From assembly GCA_963422285.2 (NCBI GenBank), contig OY729419.2, positions 1,550,001 to 1,614,000 of the forward strand: a stretch of 64,000 nt of DNA, in the 5' to 3' direction. Below are positions 9,006 to 18,335 of the stretch, in pieces. The translations under genes were made by a program, and so were the position numbers. Within the stretch, counting starts at the first letter, position 1. Each line of letters begins with the position of its first letter. The DNA is from VXYL01 sp963422285 (GTDB taxonomy: Bacteria > Pseudomonadota > Gammaproteobacteria > Pseudomonadales > Azotimanducaceae). The notes beneath the pieces were generated by a model. The model worked only from the letters and a program-made list of their open reading frames with translations, was not told the DNA's origin and did no database searches.

Positions 9006-9410
9006 TCAGCGGATTTGGAACAGCCCCGCGCCGGACTCGACGGGCTGGCCGTTGTCGATCAGCACCGCGACGACCTCGCCGGCGCTTTGGCTCTCGATGG
9101 AGTTCATCATCTTCATGCTTTCGATGATGCACAGCACGTCGCCTACGGCCACCGTATCGCCTACATCGACGAACGGCGACGCCCCGGGCGCCGGTGCGCG
9201 GTAGAAGGTGCCCGCCATCGGCGCGGCGACCACGGTGCCGGGTGCGGACGGCTGCGCCGGGGCGGCGTCTTCCGCTGGCGCATTGCCGTCCGCGACCATC
9301 GGCGCGGTAAGGGAAATTCGAATCCGCTCGTCGCCGGCCTCCACCTCCAACTCGGCAATTCCAGACTCCTCCACCAGTTCGATCAGCTTCTTGATCTTGC
9401 GCAAGTCCAT
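9006..9410 (-). CDS. accB: Biotin carboxyl carrier protein of acetyl-CoA carboxylase
   Basis: A 134-residue carrier protein of fatty acid synthesis. The N-terminal helix DLRKIKKLIELVEESG is typical of AccB. A Pro/Ala linker (about residues 45-65) leads to the biotinyl domain, whose ESMKMMNSI carries the Lys to be biotinylated. Its usual partner accC (biotin carboxylase) is not next to it: prmA starts five bases downstream. Another biotin carboxylase must be encoded outside this window if the enzyme works. Confidence 0.95.
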   Translation of the reverse strand: MDLRKIKKLIELVEESGIAELEVEAGDERIRISLTAPMVADGNAPAEDAAPAQPSAPGTVVAAPMAGTFYRAPAPGASPFVDVGDTVAVGDVLCIIESMKMMNSIESQSAGEVVAVLIDNGQPVESGAGLFQIR

Positions 9411-9423
9411 GTCTTCTGCTCCG

Positions 9424-9873
9424 TCAGGTTGCTGGGTTTTCGACCGCTTTGATAGCCGCGGCCACGGCGAGGACGTAGCCGTGCGCGCCCAGCCCGGCGA
9501 TTACGCCCTGGGCGATGTCGGAAAAGTAGGAGCGGCGGCGGAACTCCTCGCGCGCATGGACGTTGGACAGATGCACCTCGATGAACGGGATGGCCACGGC
9601 GAGAAAGGCATCCCGCAAGGCGATGCTGGTATGGGTGAAGGCGGCGGGGTTGACGACGATGAAGTCCACGCCATCGGCTTTCGCCCGCTGCACGGCAGCC
9701 ACCAGCTCGTGCTCGGCGTTGCTCTGCATGGCGATCAGCGCGTGCCCGGCAGCCGCCGCCTGGATGCGCAGCTTGGCGTCGATGTCGGCCAGGGTCTCGG
9801 CACCGTACCGTTCCGGCTCTCGGCTGCCGAGCATATTGAGGTTGGGGCCGTGCAGGACCAACAGCTTGGCCAC
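9424..9873 (-). CDS. aroQ: Type II 3-dehydroquinate dehydratase
   Basis: A 149-residue dodecameric enzyme of the shikimate pathway. HGPNLNMLGSREPERYG includes the catalytic Arg and Tyr, and VVNPAAFTHTSIALRD and VHLSNVHAREEFRRRSYFSD carry the remaining active-site residues. It lies 13 bases upstream of accB, the common gammaproteobacterial aroQ-accB arrangement. Confidence 0.96.
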   Translation of the reverse strand: MAKLLVLHGPNLNMLGSREPERYGAETLADIDAKLRIQAAAAGHALIAMQSNAEHELVAAVQRAKADGVDFIVVNPAAFTHTSIALRDAFLAVAIPFIEVHLSNVHAREEFRRRSYFSDIAQGVIAGLGAHGYVLAVAAAIKAVENPAT

Positions 9874-9901
9874 AGGGGTTCTCGCGCAGGAAAGCGCAGA
9901 A

Positions 9902-10555
9902 TTATCGCATGCCGTCAGCCGTGCGGCCCAGGGTGGCGAGTTCGCGCTGCGGCTGCGGCTGGACGATCTGCGATCGGTGTGCGCCCGACTTGTCGTTGAA
10001 CGCCGTCGCTTCCGCTTTGCCTACGATTCGTCGCATGCCCTCGGCCGCGTCCGCGCCCGGGCGGACAACCCCATCGGCACTGTCGAGCGCCACCGATCGC
10101 ACCTGGGGCGGATAGCACAGTCCGTAGTCGGCGCAGCCCTGGTAATGGAACTCGGCGACGACCTTGGTGGCTTGGCCGAGCACGGGCACGGCGATCTCGA
10201 CGCTGCCGTAGTAGACCTCGGACTCGCCGAAGTAGTCGTCGACGATCTCCTTGCCATCCGGGATGACGGCTGGCCCCAGCGCCCCCCCTTCACCGGCCAC
10301 CACCGCAAAGCGGTGCCTGTAGAGGTAGTAGCCGGCGGGCATGTCCCAGCGCGCCACGAGGCGACGCTGCGCCGGGCCTGGGGCGTCCGGGCTTGTGGCG
10401 CGGCGCCGCTCGATCCGCGCCGAAAACACGAAGGCTTCGTCCACCGGCAGGAATTGCGGCGCCGGGGCGAGGGGATCGCCGCCTGCACCCAACGGATTCG
10501 AATCGGCGCCTAGACATAGGGGGAAAAGAAGCACGAACGCGGTTTGGGCTCGCAT
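9902..10555 (-). CDS. DsbD N-terminal (alpha) domain protein, lacking membrane and thioredoxin domains
   Basis: A 217-residue secreted protein. A signal peptide (residues 1 to about 17, QTAFVLLFPLCLGA) precedes a domain like the periplasmic alpha domain of DsbD, with its redox Cys pair in YQGCADYGLCYPP. DsbD is normally about 570-600 residues, with an eight-helix CcdA-like core and a C-terminal thioredoxin domain. Both are absent: the frame stops about 50 residues after the alpha domain and aroQ follows. It could be a truncated relic or a stand-alone reductant acceptor working with a separate CcdA protein. The start is the ATG at 10555. Confidence 0.82.
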   Translation of the reverse strand: MRAQTAFVLLFPLCLGADSNPLGAGGDPLAPAPQFLPVDEAFVFSARIERRRATSPDAPGPAQRRLVARWDMPAGYYLYRHRFAVVAGEGGALGPAVIPDGKEIVDDYFGESEVYYGSVEIAVPVLGQATKVVAEFHYQGCADYGLCYPPQVRSVALDSADGVVRPGADAAEGMRRIVGKAEATAFNDKSGAHRSQIVQPQPQRELATLGRTADGMR

Positions 10556-10650
10556 ATGCGCATGGGGTTGTCCAACATGGTCCAAAACTATATCGTGCGC
10601 AGGGTCGGGACAACTACCGTGCCGAAGTGCGCGCGCCGTCTTTTTTGCCT

Positions 10651-11364
10651 ATGTCCAACCGCCTGAGCCTGCTTGTCGCCGCGTTCTGCTGTGCCGGCAC
10701 CGCCGTGCTCGTCGCGGGCGGCTGCGCGATGGCACCCGCGCCTCCGGTCGAGACGCCGCCGCAGCCTTCGGCGGCGCCAGCACCGGCTTACGACGAACGC
10801 GAGCTGCAGGCGCTGCTGGCCGCTGCCGAACGGGCCCTCGCCGAGGATCGGCTGCTCACTCCCGAAGCGGACAGCGCCTACCTTTATTACAACAAGGCGC
10901 TGGCGCTGGCGCCGGATCGCGCGGATGTCCGCGCCGGCTTCGAGCGCATCGTCGAGCGCTACCTCGTCCTGGTCCAGGCCGCCATAGGCCGCGAGCGATG
11001 GCGGCACGCCCGCACCATGCTGGATCGGGCGACTGTCGTCGACCGCGCCCATCCGGGCATTCAACCCCTGCGTCGGCAGGTGGAACTGCTGGCCAATGCC
11101 CGTCGCCTGACGCTGGACCTCGACCGGGAAGCGGTACGCGGGCGGCACCCGGAGACCGCCGCGAAGCTAGCCGCCTTCGGCCTGCGCGCGCGCGCTGCCG
11201 AGGCCCGGGTTGCCATTCGCGCCGGCAGCGACGCGGACGGGCGATGGATCTACGAGCAGCTCAACAATGCGCCGGGCGACCGACGTATCCGCGGCGAGAT
11301 CGAGCTTGGCAACCCGCCGAAAGTGACGATCGTGCTGTTGTCGTCCGAACAAGGCGAAGGTTGA
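10651..11364 (+). CDS. Putative helical-repeat lipoprotein of unknown function
   Basis: A 237-residue exported protein. The N-terminus MSNRLSLLVAAFCC to VAGGCAM looks like a lipoprotein signal with Cys as lipid attachment site, although the lipobox is not ideal. A Pro/Ala-rich stretch follows. The central part (about residues 60-180) is helical and resembles tetratricopeptide-type repeats (YLYYNKALALAPDRADVRAGFERI). The end is a small beta-like segment (RRIRGEIELGNPPKVTIVLL). I do not recognise the family with certainty. It may be co-transcribed with the copper chaperone, whose start overlaps or abuts its stop. Confidence 0.6.
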   Translation: MSNRLSLLVAAFCCAGTAVLVAGGCAMAPAPPVETPPQPSAAPAPAYDERELQALLAAAERALAEDRLLTPEADSAYLYYNKALALAPDRADVRAGFERIVERYLVLVQAAIGRERWRHARTMLDRATVVDRAHPGIQPLRRQVELLANARRLTLDLDREAVRGRHPETAAKLAAFGLRARAAEARVAIRAGSDADGRWIYEQLNNAPGDRRIRGEIELGNPPKVTIVLLSSEQGEG

Positions 11365-11366
11365 CG

Positions 11367-11792
11367 GTGCTGCGGCGTGCGCTGGCCGCCGGATTGGCGG
11401 TTCTGGTACCGTTCGCCTGGGCCGACACTGCGGCTGCCCGGGTGGTGTTCGACAATGCTTGGATTCGCGCTCCCGCACCCGGCCAAACCGTCGCTGCCGG
11501 GTACTGCGACATTGCCAACAACGGCTCGCAGCCGGCCGTAATTACCGCATTCACGGCGAGTTTTCCGGTGGAGATGCATGAAACCGCGGAGCGGGACGGC
11601 ATGATGCGCATGCGGCCCTTGGCGCGGCTGACCGTGCCATCCGCCGCCACGGTTTCGCTGGCACCCGGCGGCAAGCACCTGATGCTGTTCGGCTTCGATG
11701 GCGAAGTGCCTGCTGAACTGACGCTGCATGCCGTGTTCGCCGACGGTGGCAAGCAGGCCGTGACTTTTATCGTTCGACCTCTTGCGCCATGA
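11367..11792 (+). CDS. PCu(A)C periplasmic copper chaperone
   Basis: A 141-residue exported protein with a signal peptide (LRRALAAGLAVLVPFAWA). The copper site is complete: MHETAERDGMMRM supplies the first His/Met group, and GGKHLMLFG about 22 residues later supplies the second, matching the HMx10Mx21HxM pattern. Such proteins deliver Cu(I) to the CuA site of cytochrome oxidase. I take the GTG at 11367; a TTG at 11361 overlapping the upstream stop is the alternative. Its stop overlaps the 5' region of the DUF2333 gene. Confidence 0.88.
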   Translation: MLRRALAAGLAVLVPFAWADTAAARVVFDNAWIRAPAPGQTVAAGYCDIANNGSQPAVITAFTASFPVEMHETAERDGMMRMRPLARLTVPSAATVSLAPGGKHLMLFGFDGEVPAELTLHAVFADGGKQAVTFIVRPLAP

Positions 11793-11796
11793 AGCC

Positions 11797-12843
11797 ATGA
11801 AGATGAACGGGAAGTTCTGGCAACGCAGCCCGTACCTCACGACCACGGGTAGCGGTGCTGGCGGCAAGAAGATCGGCATCCTCTCGGCGAGCATAGCGGG
11901 TGCCTGCCTGCTGGCGACGCTCGGCGTCGGCTGGTGGTGGAACGACGAACCGGAGCCGTTCGACCCGGTGGCGGTCGCCAAGGCGCGAGCCGGCAATGTC
12001 GAGCCGGTGACCGGCTACACGACGGCGACCACCGTGGTGGTGCTTGCCGAAACGCTGCTCGACAAGCGCGGCGGCTATCTCTCCAACGACATCATGCCGC
12101 CCGGCGTCTACCTGGACAATGTGCCGAACTGGGAGTTCGGCGTACTCGTCCATCTGCGCGACATGAGCCGGGCTCTGCGCAACGACATCAGCCGTTCCCA
12201 AAGCCAGTCCGCCGAAGATCCGGACCTCGCCATCGCCCAAGGCCACTTCTTCTACGACAACGCGAGCTGGATATTTCCATCTTCCGAGGACGAATACCGC
12301 TTGGGCGCCCGGCATGTGCGCGCCTACGCCGCCCGCCTCGCCGATGCCAGCGCCCGCGAGACCCAGTTCTACGCCCGCGCCGACAACTTGGCGCACTGGC
12401 TGGAGGAGGTGGAAACACGCTTGGGCGACATCTCCCAGCGCCTCTCCCAAAGCGTCGGCAAGCGCCAGCTGAACCTAGATCTGGCCGGCGAGCCTGCCGC
12501 CACCAGGGCCACCGACGTGCCGGCGGATGCCGAGACGCGCACGAGCTGGTTTCGGATCGACGACGTGTTCTTCGAGGCGCGCGGCCAGACTTGGGCGCTG
12601 CTCCACCTGCTCAAGGCCGCCGAGCACGACTTCGGCGCGGTGCTCGACGACAAGAACGCCCGGGTCAGCCTGCGCCAGATCATTCGCGAGCTGGAAGCCA
12701 CCCAGGAGTCCATCGACAGCCCCATGATCCTCAACGGCAGCGGCTTCGGCTTCCTGGCCAACCACTCCCTGGTGATGGCGTCCTACATCTCCCGGGTCAA
12801 CGCCGCGCTGATCGACTTGCGAGACCTGCTGGACAAAGGGTGA
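11797..12843 (+). CDS. DUF2333 family protein
   Basis: A 348-residue protein with one N-terminal transmembrane helix (about residues 24-45, SASIAGACLLATLGVGWWW) and a large domain matching DUF2333: ETLLDKRGGYLSND, LDNVPNWEFGVLV, SRSQSQSAEDPDL and the C-terminal HSLVMASYISRVNAAL. Function is unknown. The family is common in Gammaproteobacteria. The start is the ATG at 11797, five bases after the preceding stop. Confidence 0.88.
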   Translation: MKMNGKFWQRSPYLTTTGSGAGGKKIGILSASIAGACLLATLGVGWWWNDEPEPFDPVAVAKARAGNVEPVTGYTTATTVVVLAETLLDKRGGYLSNDIMPPGVYLDNVPNWEFGVLVHLRDMSRALRNDISRSQSQSAEDPDLAIAQGHFFYDNASWIFPSSEDEYRLGARHVRAYAARLADASARETQFYARADNLAHWLEEVETRLGDISQRLSQSVGKRQLNLDLAGEPAATRATDVPADAETRTSWFRIDDVFFEARGQTWALLHLLKAAEHDFGAVLDDKNARVSLRQIIRELEATQESIDSPMILNGSGFGFLANHSLVMASYISRVNAALIDLRDLLDKG

Positions 12844-12947
12844 CGCCGGCTGCGATGTGCGGAATGTGCCGAGCCCGACAACATGTTGATTCCGCCTCCC
12901 GGACGCCCTACGGTAGCTGTCCGCAACGACCAGCAAGAGTTCAAGGC

Positions 12948-14256
12948 GTGACGCTGCCGCTTCCTCCGCCCGCAATCGTCGTTCCGGGCATCACTGCTTC
13001 TTCTCTGCGCGACGATTACGAACTGCCCCCCGACAACGTGTGGACGGCGGTCGTGCATAAACACCACGAGCGAACGACCCCCCCCCCCCCCCCCCCCCCC
13101 CCCAGAACCTTCGGTTCGAGGCGAACGAGCCGGCGCGCATTAGCGCGGCAAACGCATTGGAGGTCATTTACGAAGACTTGATCGAAGAGTTGCGCCACGA
13201 ATTGTCGGCTACCGGCGACCGAGCCGTTCCCGTCTATCCCTTCGCTTACGATTGGCGTCGTCCGCTTAACGAGATCGAAACCCAGCTGGGCGACTTCGTA
13301 ACCGAGGTCATCGACCGCACCAAGTTGCTGCGCCATTACCATGAAAACGACTATGCCAAGCAGCCGAAAGTCAATCTGATCGGTCATTCCATGGGAGGAT
13401 TGGTCGTCGCCGGGTACTTGGCATCCTGCGGCAGCGACTTGGTTCGACAGGTCGTCACACTGGAGTCGCCATGCCAGGGTTCTTGCGAGGCGGTTTCCAA
13501 AGTGGTCACTGGCGGGGCCAATCTCAGCATGGACGAGGGCCGTTCGCGGGAGCGGGAAGCCGCCCGCGCGACGCCTGCCCTCTACCATCTCCTCCCCAGT
13601 TTCCGGGGCGCATTCGATGTGCGTTTCGATGCGCTCACGGATTCCAATCGAACGAGCATCTACGGCCCGGCCCTTTGGCAGCCCAGCGTCGTCGACTCTA
13701 TCGGGAAACGGATCGACAAGAGGGAACTTCCCGATGGCGACGATGCGCAGACAGTGTTCCACGGCATGCTGGAGAGGGCCGAGGCGCACAGGACGCGCCT
13801 TGACGAGCTGAGACTGGAAGACATAGACATGGCGGAGACGGACTGGCTCGCCATCGTCGGCGTCGACGCTGAGACGCTCGTTGGCTTCGACGTCGACTGC
13901 GCCACAGGCAAGCCGTGGTTCCGGCTCGATTCCTCAAGGCGGAGGAACTGGTGGGAGCGGGAGAACACGGAGGAACGTCGCTGCACTGGAGACGGCACCG
14001 TGCCGTTGTCCGGCGCCATTCCGAGCTTTATGCCGGAACGCCGTCTTGTCTGCGTCACCCCGACGACTTCGGTTTGGAACTGATGAACCGAGTACTCGCC
14101 AAAGTCTTCCATGCCGTGCTGCCGAAGATGAGCCTGCTCCACCGCCTCATCGTTCGTTTCCTGACTGGCGCGGACAATCCTTACCAGAACACCTGGGGCC
14201 GTCGCATTCCCGGCGTCTCCGACTGGTGCCCTCCCCTTGCTCTCCAGGAAGGATAA
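12948..14256 (+). pseudogene. Lipase/acyltransferase-like alpha/beta hydrolase broken at a C tract
   Basis: An alpha/beta hydrolase of the lipase/LCAT-like type, readable only through two frame changes. The 5' frame (GTG at 12948, AAGG upstream) has IVVPGITASSLRDDY and LPPDNVWTAV. A run of 26 C residues (13078-13103) then shifts the frame; one more C, or two fewer, would restore it. The main part has the nucleophile elbow LIGHSMGGLVVAGYL and GDGTVPLSGAIPSF near the acid. Around 14055, in GTCACCCCGACGAC, a second frame change sends the frame to an early stop; one extra C would continue into HPDDFGLELMNRV to the stop near 14256. It could be phase-variable, decayed, or mis-sequenced. Confidence 0.72.
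13078..13103 (+). repeat. Poly-C tract of 26 bases inside a coding region
   Basis: An uninterrupted run of C encoding proline in the lipase-like gene. Family comparison suggests that the tract replaces a few ordinary codons between HKHHER and NLRFEANEPAR. Length is far above that of other homopolymers in the window; the next is about nine C near 20155. Homopolymers of this length are prone to slippage, and also to assembly error. Confidence 0.95.
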
Positions 14257-14658
14257 TGATTGTTTTGACGAGTGCTGCCGCCCGGTCCGCCAAGCGACGA
14301 GACGGCCGGTGCGCCAGGATGGGCCGGGCGTAGGCAGGGCCACTTTGGGATGACTCTGCCCGAGCCCGCAGGTAATGGCTCAGTTTGAATCCGCGTCGTC
14401 AGGCTGCATCACGCAACTCCAGTATGCTGGGGTACGAGACGGTATCGATGGCGTATGTAGTGGCATCCATAGCGACGTGGCTGATCCAAAGTCGAACTGA
14501 GCCCCTACCAGCCCGCACATTGGCTTGTCGCTCGCCGCCGTCTTGGGGTAGAGTGCCGCCGCTTCCAATGCCGCCGGAAAGGGGATTGCGGCAGGCTCGG
14601 CGGCAGCCTTGCATCCTCGCTGAACCATCCTAGCCAACGACAACGGATCGAAAGCTCC
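14257..14658. other. Intergenic region upstream of hppA
   Basis: About 400 bases between the lipase-like gene and hppA with no convincing coding sequence. It contains copy A of a dispersed repeat (14381-14465). The hppA promoter should lie in the right half; I see no clear -35/-10 pair. GGATCGAAAG before the ATG is the likely ribosome site. Confidence 0.6.
14381..14465 (+). repeat. Dispersed repeat, copy A
   Basis: Shares the block GAATCCG..TC.TCA.GCTGC.TCACGCAAC and the following segment with AGTATG, GAGACGG.ATCGA and GTA.GTAG.GG with copy B at 53837-53935 (+) and more distantly with copy C at 40015-40107 (-). All three lie shortly after the end of a gene on the same strand. The nature of the element is unknown. 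Confidence 0.6.
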
Positions 14659-16704
14659 ATGAACTACATTTTGACGATTACGCTCGGCTGCGGCTTGCTG
14701 GCACTGCTCTACGGAATCCTCGCTGGTCGGTCGGTGCTGGCCGCCTCTGCCGGCAGCGAGCGCATGCGCGAGATCGCCGACGCCATCCAGGAAGGCGCCG
14801 CTGCCTATCTCAACCGCCAGTACAGCACCATCGGCATCGTCGGCCTGGCGGTGGCCGCAGCGCTCTGGGTGGCGCTGGGCTTTTGGGTGGCCATCGGCTT
14901 CGCGCTCGGCGCGTTGCTGTCGGGTGCCGCCGGCTACATTGGCATGCATGTCTCCGTGCGCGCCAACGTGCGCACCACCGAGGCGGCCAAGACCGGCCTC
15001 AAGCCGGCGCTGGACATCGCCTTCCGCTCCGGCGCCATCACCGGCATGCTGGTGGTGGGGCTGGGTCTCTTGGGCGTGGCCGGCTACTACGGCGTACTCG
15101 GCGCGGCTGGTCTCGATCAGCGCACCGTGATCGAGGCGCTGGTGGCGTTGTCCTTCGGCGGTTCGCTGATCTCCATTTTCGCCCGCTTGGGGGGCGGCAT
15201 CTTCACCAAGGGCGCCGATGTGGGCGCGGACCTGGTGGGCAAGATCGAAGCCGGCATTCCGGAAGACGATCCGCGCAACGCCGCGGTGATCGCCGACAAC
15301 GTGGGCGACAACGTGGGAGACTGCGCCGGCATGGCCGCGGACCTGTTCGAGACCTACGCGGTGACGCTGGTGGCCACCATGCTGCTGGCGACCATCACGT
15401 TCGCTGGCGGCGACAACCTCCAAGCCGGCATAGATCTGCCGCTGCTGATCGGCGGGGCCTGCATCCTGGCCTCCATCGCCGGCACCTTCTTCGTCCGGCT
15501 CGGCAGCGGAAGCAACATCATGGGTGCGCTCTACAAGGGCTTCATCGCCACGGCCGCGATCTCCGCGGCACTGATCTTCGCCATTATCTGGTACCTGTTC
15601 GGGGCAGAGGGCCTGAAGTACTTCTGGTGCGCCGTCGTCGGCCTTGCCGTCACGGGCCTGATCGTCTGGGTGACGGAGTACTATACTTCCACCGCCTACC
15701 GTCCGGTTCGTTCCGTGGCGAGGGCGTCGGAAACCGGCCATGCCACCAACGTCATCCAAGGCCTTGCCGTGTCCATGGAGGCGACGGCTCTCCCGGCCAT
15801 CATCGTCGCCGTGGGCATCGTCGTCTCCTACGGGTTCGCCGAAATCTACGGCATCAGCATTGCGGCCACCACCATGCTCGCGCTGGCCGGCATGGTGGTG
15901 GCGCTGGACGCCTACGGGCCGGTCACCGACAACGCCGGCGGCATCGCCGAGATGGCCGATCTCGACGAGGACGTGCGCAAGACCACGGACGCCCTAGACG
16001 CGGTGGGCAACACCACCAAGGCCGTCACCAAGGGCTACGCCATCGCCTCCGCGGGGCTTGCCGCCTTGGTGCTGTTCGCCGCCTACGTCAACGATTTGGA
16101 ACATTTCCTGCCGGGTGTCGAGATCGCCTTCGAATTGTCCGATCCCTACGTCGTGATCGGCCTGCTCGTCGGCGGCATGCTGCCGTACCTGTTCGGCTCG
16201 CTGGGCATGCAGGCCGTGGGGCGCGCTGGCGGCGCCGTGGTGGAAGAGGTGCGCCGCCAGTTCCGGGAAATCCCCGGCATCATGGAAGGCAAGGGCCGGC
16301 CCGACTACAGCCGCGCCGTGGACCTGCTCACCAGGAGCGCCATCCGCGAGATGATCGTGCCTTCCCTGTTGCCGGTGCTGGCCCCCATCGTCGTCTACCT
16401 CCTGGTCTTTGTCCTGCAAGATCAGAAGGCGGCGCTGGTCACCGTGGGCGCGATGCTGCTCGGCACCATCGTCACCGGTCTGTTCGTTGCCATCTCCATG
16501 ACCGCCGGCGGCGGCGCCTGGGACAATGCCAAGAAGTACATCGAGGACGGCAACCACGGCGGCAAGGGCTCCGAGGCGCACATGGCGGCGGTGACCGGCG
16601 ATACCGTCGGCGATCCCTACAAGGACACCGCCGGGCCGGCCGTGAATCCGATGATCAAGATCATCAACATCGTGGCGCTGCTGCTGTTAGCGACATTGGG
16701 CTGA
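14659..16704 (+). CDS. hppA: K+-independent H+-translocating membrane pyrophosphatase
   Basis: A 681-residue integral membrane pump with about 16 helices that couples PPi hydrolysis to H+ transport. The substrate site is clear: GGGIFTKGADVGADLVGKIEAGIP-like segment near residue 175, NVGDNVGDCAGMAADLFE, and the later DAYGPVTDNAGGIAEM and GDTVGDPYKDTAGPAVNP. GNTTKAVTKGYAIAS carries Lys and Thr at the two positions that are Ala and Gly in K+-dependent enzymes, which assigns it to the K+-independent H+-pumping class. Length is normal. It may work with the PPi-dependent phosphofructokinase at 20281-21543. Confidence 0.97.
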   Translation: MNYILTITLGCGLLALLYGILAGRSVLAASAGSERMREIADAIQEGAAAYLNRQYSTIGIVGLAVAAALWVALGFWVAIGFALGALLSGAAGYIGMHVSVRANVRTTEAAKTGLKPALDIAFRSGAITGMLVVGLGLLGVAGYYGVLGAAGLDQRTVIEALVALSFGGSLISIFARLGGGIFTKGADVGADLVGKIEAGIPEDDPRNAAVIADNVGDNVGDCAGMAADLFETYAVTLVATMLLATITFAGGDNLQAGIDLPLLIGGACILASIAGTFFVRLGSGSNIMGALYKGFIATAAISAALIFAIIWYLFGAEGLKYFWCAVVGLAVTGLIVWVTEYYTSTAYRPVRSVARASETGHATNVIQGLAVSMEATALPAIIVAVGIVVSYGFAEIYGISIAATTMLALAGMVVALDAYGPVTDNAGGIAEMADLDEDVRKTTDALDAVGNTTKAVTKGYAIASAGLAALVLFAAYVNDLEHFLPGVEIAFELSDPYVVIGLLVGGMLPYLFGSLGMQAVGRAGGAVVEEVRRQFREIPGIMEGKGRPDYSRAVDLLTRSAIREMIVPSLLPVLAPIVVYLLVFVLQDQKAALVTVGAMLLGTIVTGLFVAISMTAGGGAWDNAKKYIEDGNHGGKGSEAHMAAVTGDTVGDPYKDTAGPAVNPMIKIINIVALLLLATLG

Positions 16705-16711
16705 CCTGGCG

Positions 16712-18217
16712 TCAGCGGCTTAGCGCCACGATCCGCCGGTTGGTCTTGGGCGACTTTTGGCCAAGTGAGAGGAGTTCGACGATCAAATCCTCCCGCCCGT
16801 CGTCGTTGAGGTCGGCGACATGGATGCCACCCGGCGGCATCATCGCGTCGTCCGGCAGGTCGATTCTGAGCGCGAGGGGTTCTCTGGCGAATAGATCGGC
16901 TTCGCCCGTGCCGGCATAGACGTCGATCAGCCCGCTTTTATTGGCAACGAGCATATCCTTGATGCCGTCGCCGGTCACGTCGGCGAGCGCCAGCCAGTTG
17001 GCGGACAGCAGTTCCCCGGAGGTCAAGCTGATGCGCACTTTGACTCGTTTCGTCGCGTTCGGCTCCGGAGGATAGCCGGCGTCGCCCATGAGGTAGAACT
17101 CGACGTCGAAACTGAACGATCCGGTCAGCAGCGCCGCGATGATCTTGCCGATGCCGATCTCGGCGGCAGCGATCCCGAAGTCGATCCTGCCGTCGCCGTC
17201 GAAATCCGCCGGCGCCATCATGGGCCCGGCGATGCCGTCGAACGCGATCGAGGTATCGGGCTCGGCGTTGAATGTCGTGGTGCCGTCGTGCCGGACGCCG
17301 AAATGGAAATCGTAGCGGGTGGTCTGGCTGAACAGTCCCCTGGCACCCATGGTGATCGTCGCCAAGTCGCCGATGCCGTCGCCGTTGTAGTCGTCGATGC
17401 CATGCAGCATGACATTCGGCTCGTCGCTCCCGAAGCCGTAGGAAACCGATATGTCGTCGGACTTGAACGCCGCTGGCGCATCGAACGCCACAGGTGTGGT
17501 GTCGTAGCCGCCGTCGGTGCCCAGATAGAGCACAAACCGGTCTCGGTTCCAGAACGCCAAGTCCTGGCGGCCATCGCCGTCGAAGTCGAGCCGGTAGAGC
17601 GCGCGCGATCTGTAGGTGGCGGAGCGGAACGCCATATGGGTGGTGGGTTCGGTAGGCAGCTTCACGGGCTCGCTCAGGCGTCCGTCCGGGCGCTGGGACC
17701 AGATCCAGTAGCCGTCGAAATCCGGCAGTGCGATGTCGTCGATCCCGTCGTCGTTCACGTCTTGTCCGATATCCACATGAGGCACGTCCAAGGGCGGCAC
17801 GTTGTAGAACGACGATGCCGAGGCCAGGGGTCGCGTCTGCCAAGTTTTCGGGTCGAGCCATTCGATGCGACCGCGACGGAACGTCAACAGGCGATCCTGG
17901 CCACCGAGTTCGGCCATGTCGACGAAAATCGTGCTGGCGTCCACCTCTGCGGCGTGGCCGAGCCGCCACTCGCCATCCTCCAGCGAATACACGGCCAAGC
18001 TGCGCTGGTTGTCCTCGCTCTGTCCGAAGACGACGAGATCGTCGGTTTCGTGCTCGTGGCGCTGGCCCGGCGCGGTCAGCTTGCCATGCAGCAGGGTCTC
18101 CGAAACAGCTTCGCCGGTGTCGATCTCGAAGCTGTCGTATGCCAACTCGACGCCCGCTAGAGCCGGCCCGACGAGCAGCGCCGCGATCAGTGCAATCGTT
18201 GGCGATGATGGTGGCAA
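16712..18217 (-). CDS. Secreted FG-GAP/VCBS repeat protein
   Basis: A protein of about 501 residues from a TTG start (18217) with GGGAG eight bases upstream, giving a clean signal peptide (PTIALIAALLVGPALAG). At least six calcium-binding FG-GAP-type loops are visible: DVNDDGIDDIALPDFDG, DFDGDGRQDLAF, DYNGDGIGDLATI, DFDGDGRIDFGIA, DVTGDGIKDMLV and DLNDDGREDLIV. They suggest a seven-bladed beta-propeller. No enzymatic domain was seen; a role in adhesion or surface binding is inference. It converges tail-to-tail on hppA with only seven bases between stops. Confidence 0.8.
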   Translation of the reverse strand: MPPSSPTIALIAALLVGPALAGVELAYDSFEIDTGEAVSETLLHGKLTAPGQRHEHETDDLVVFGQSEDNQRSLAVYSLEDGEWRLGHAAEVDASTIFVDMAELGGQDRLLTFRRGRIEWLDPKTWQTRPLASASSFYNVPPLDVPHVDIGQDVNDDGIDDIALPDFDGYWIWSQRPDGRLSEPVKLPTEPTTHMAFRSATYRSRALYRLDFDGDGRQDLAFWNRDRFVLYLGTDGGYDTTPVAFDAPAAFKSDDISVSYGFGSDEPNVMLHGIDDYNGDGIGDLATITMGARGLFSQTTRYDFHFGVRHDGTTTFNAEPDTSIAFDGIAGPMMAPADFDGDGRIDFGIAAAEIGIGKIIAALLTGSFSFDVEFYLMGDAGYPPEPNATKRVKVRISLTSGELLSANWLALADVTGDGIKDMLVANKSGLIDVYAGTGEADLFAREPLALRIDLPDDAMMPPGGIHVADLNDDGREDLIVELLSLGQKSPKTNRRIVALSR

Positions 18218-18335
18218 CGGCGTACTCCCTTTTCCCTGCCCACGATAGCCCGTGACCGCTAGTCCCCGGCATAGTTCATGGGCCGCCTCCGCCCGACATG
18301 GTAGAGTATGGCAACGGCCACGGATAGGAGTCGCC

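Noticed and set aside
14380..15759. 459-residue frame opposite hppA
   Set aside because: Shadow of hppA, no homology signs.
14883..16919. 678-residue Arg/Gly-rich frame inside hppA
   Set aside because: Alternate-frame artefact of the real hppA frame.
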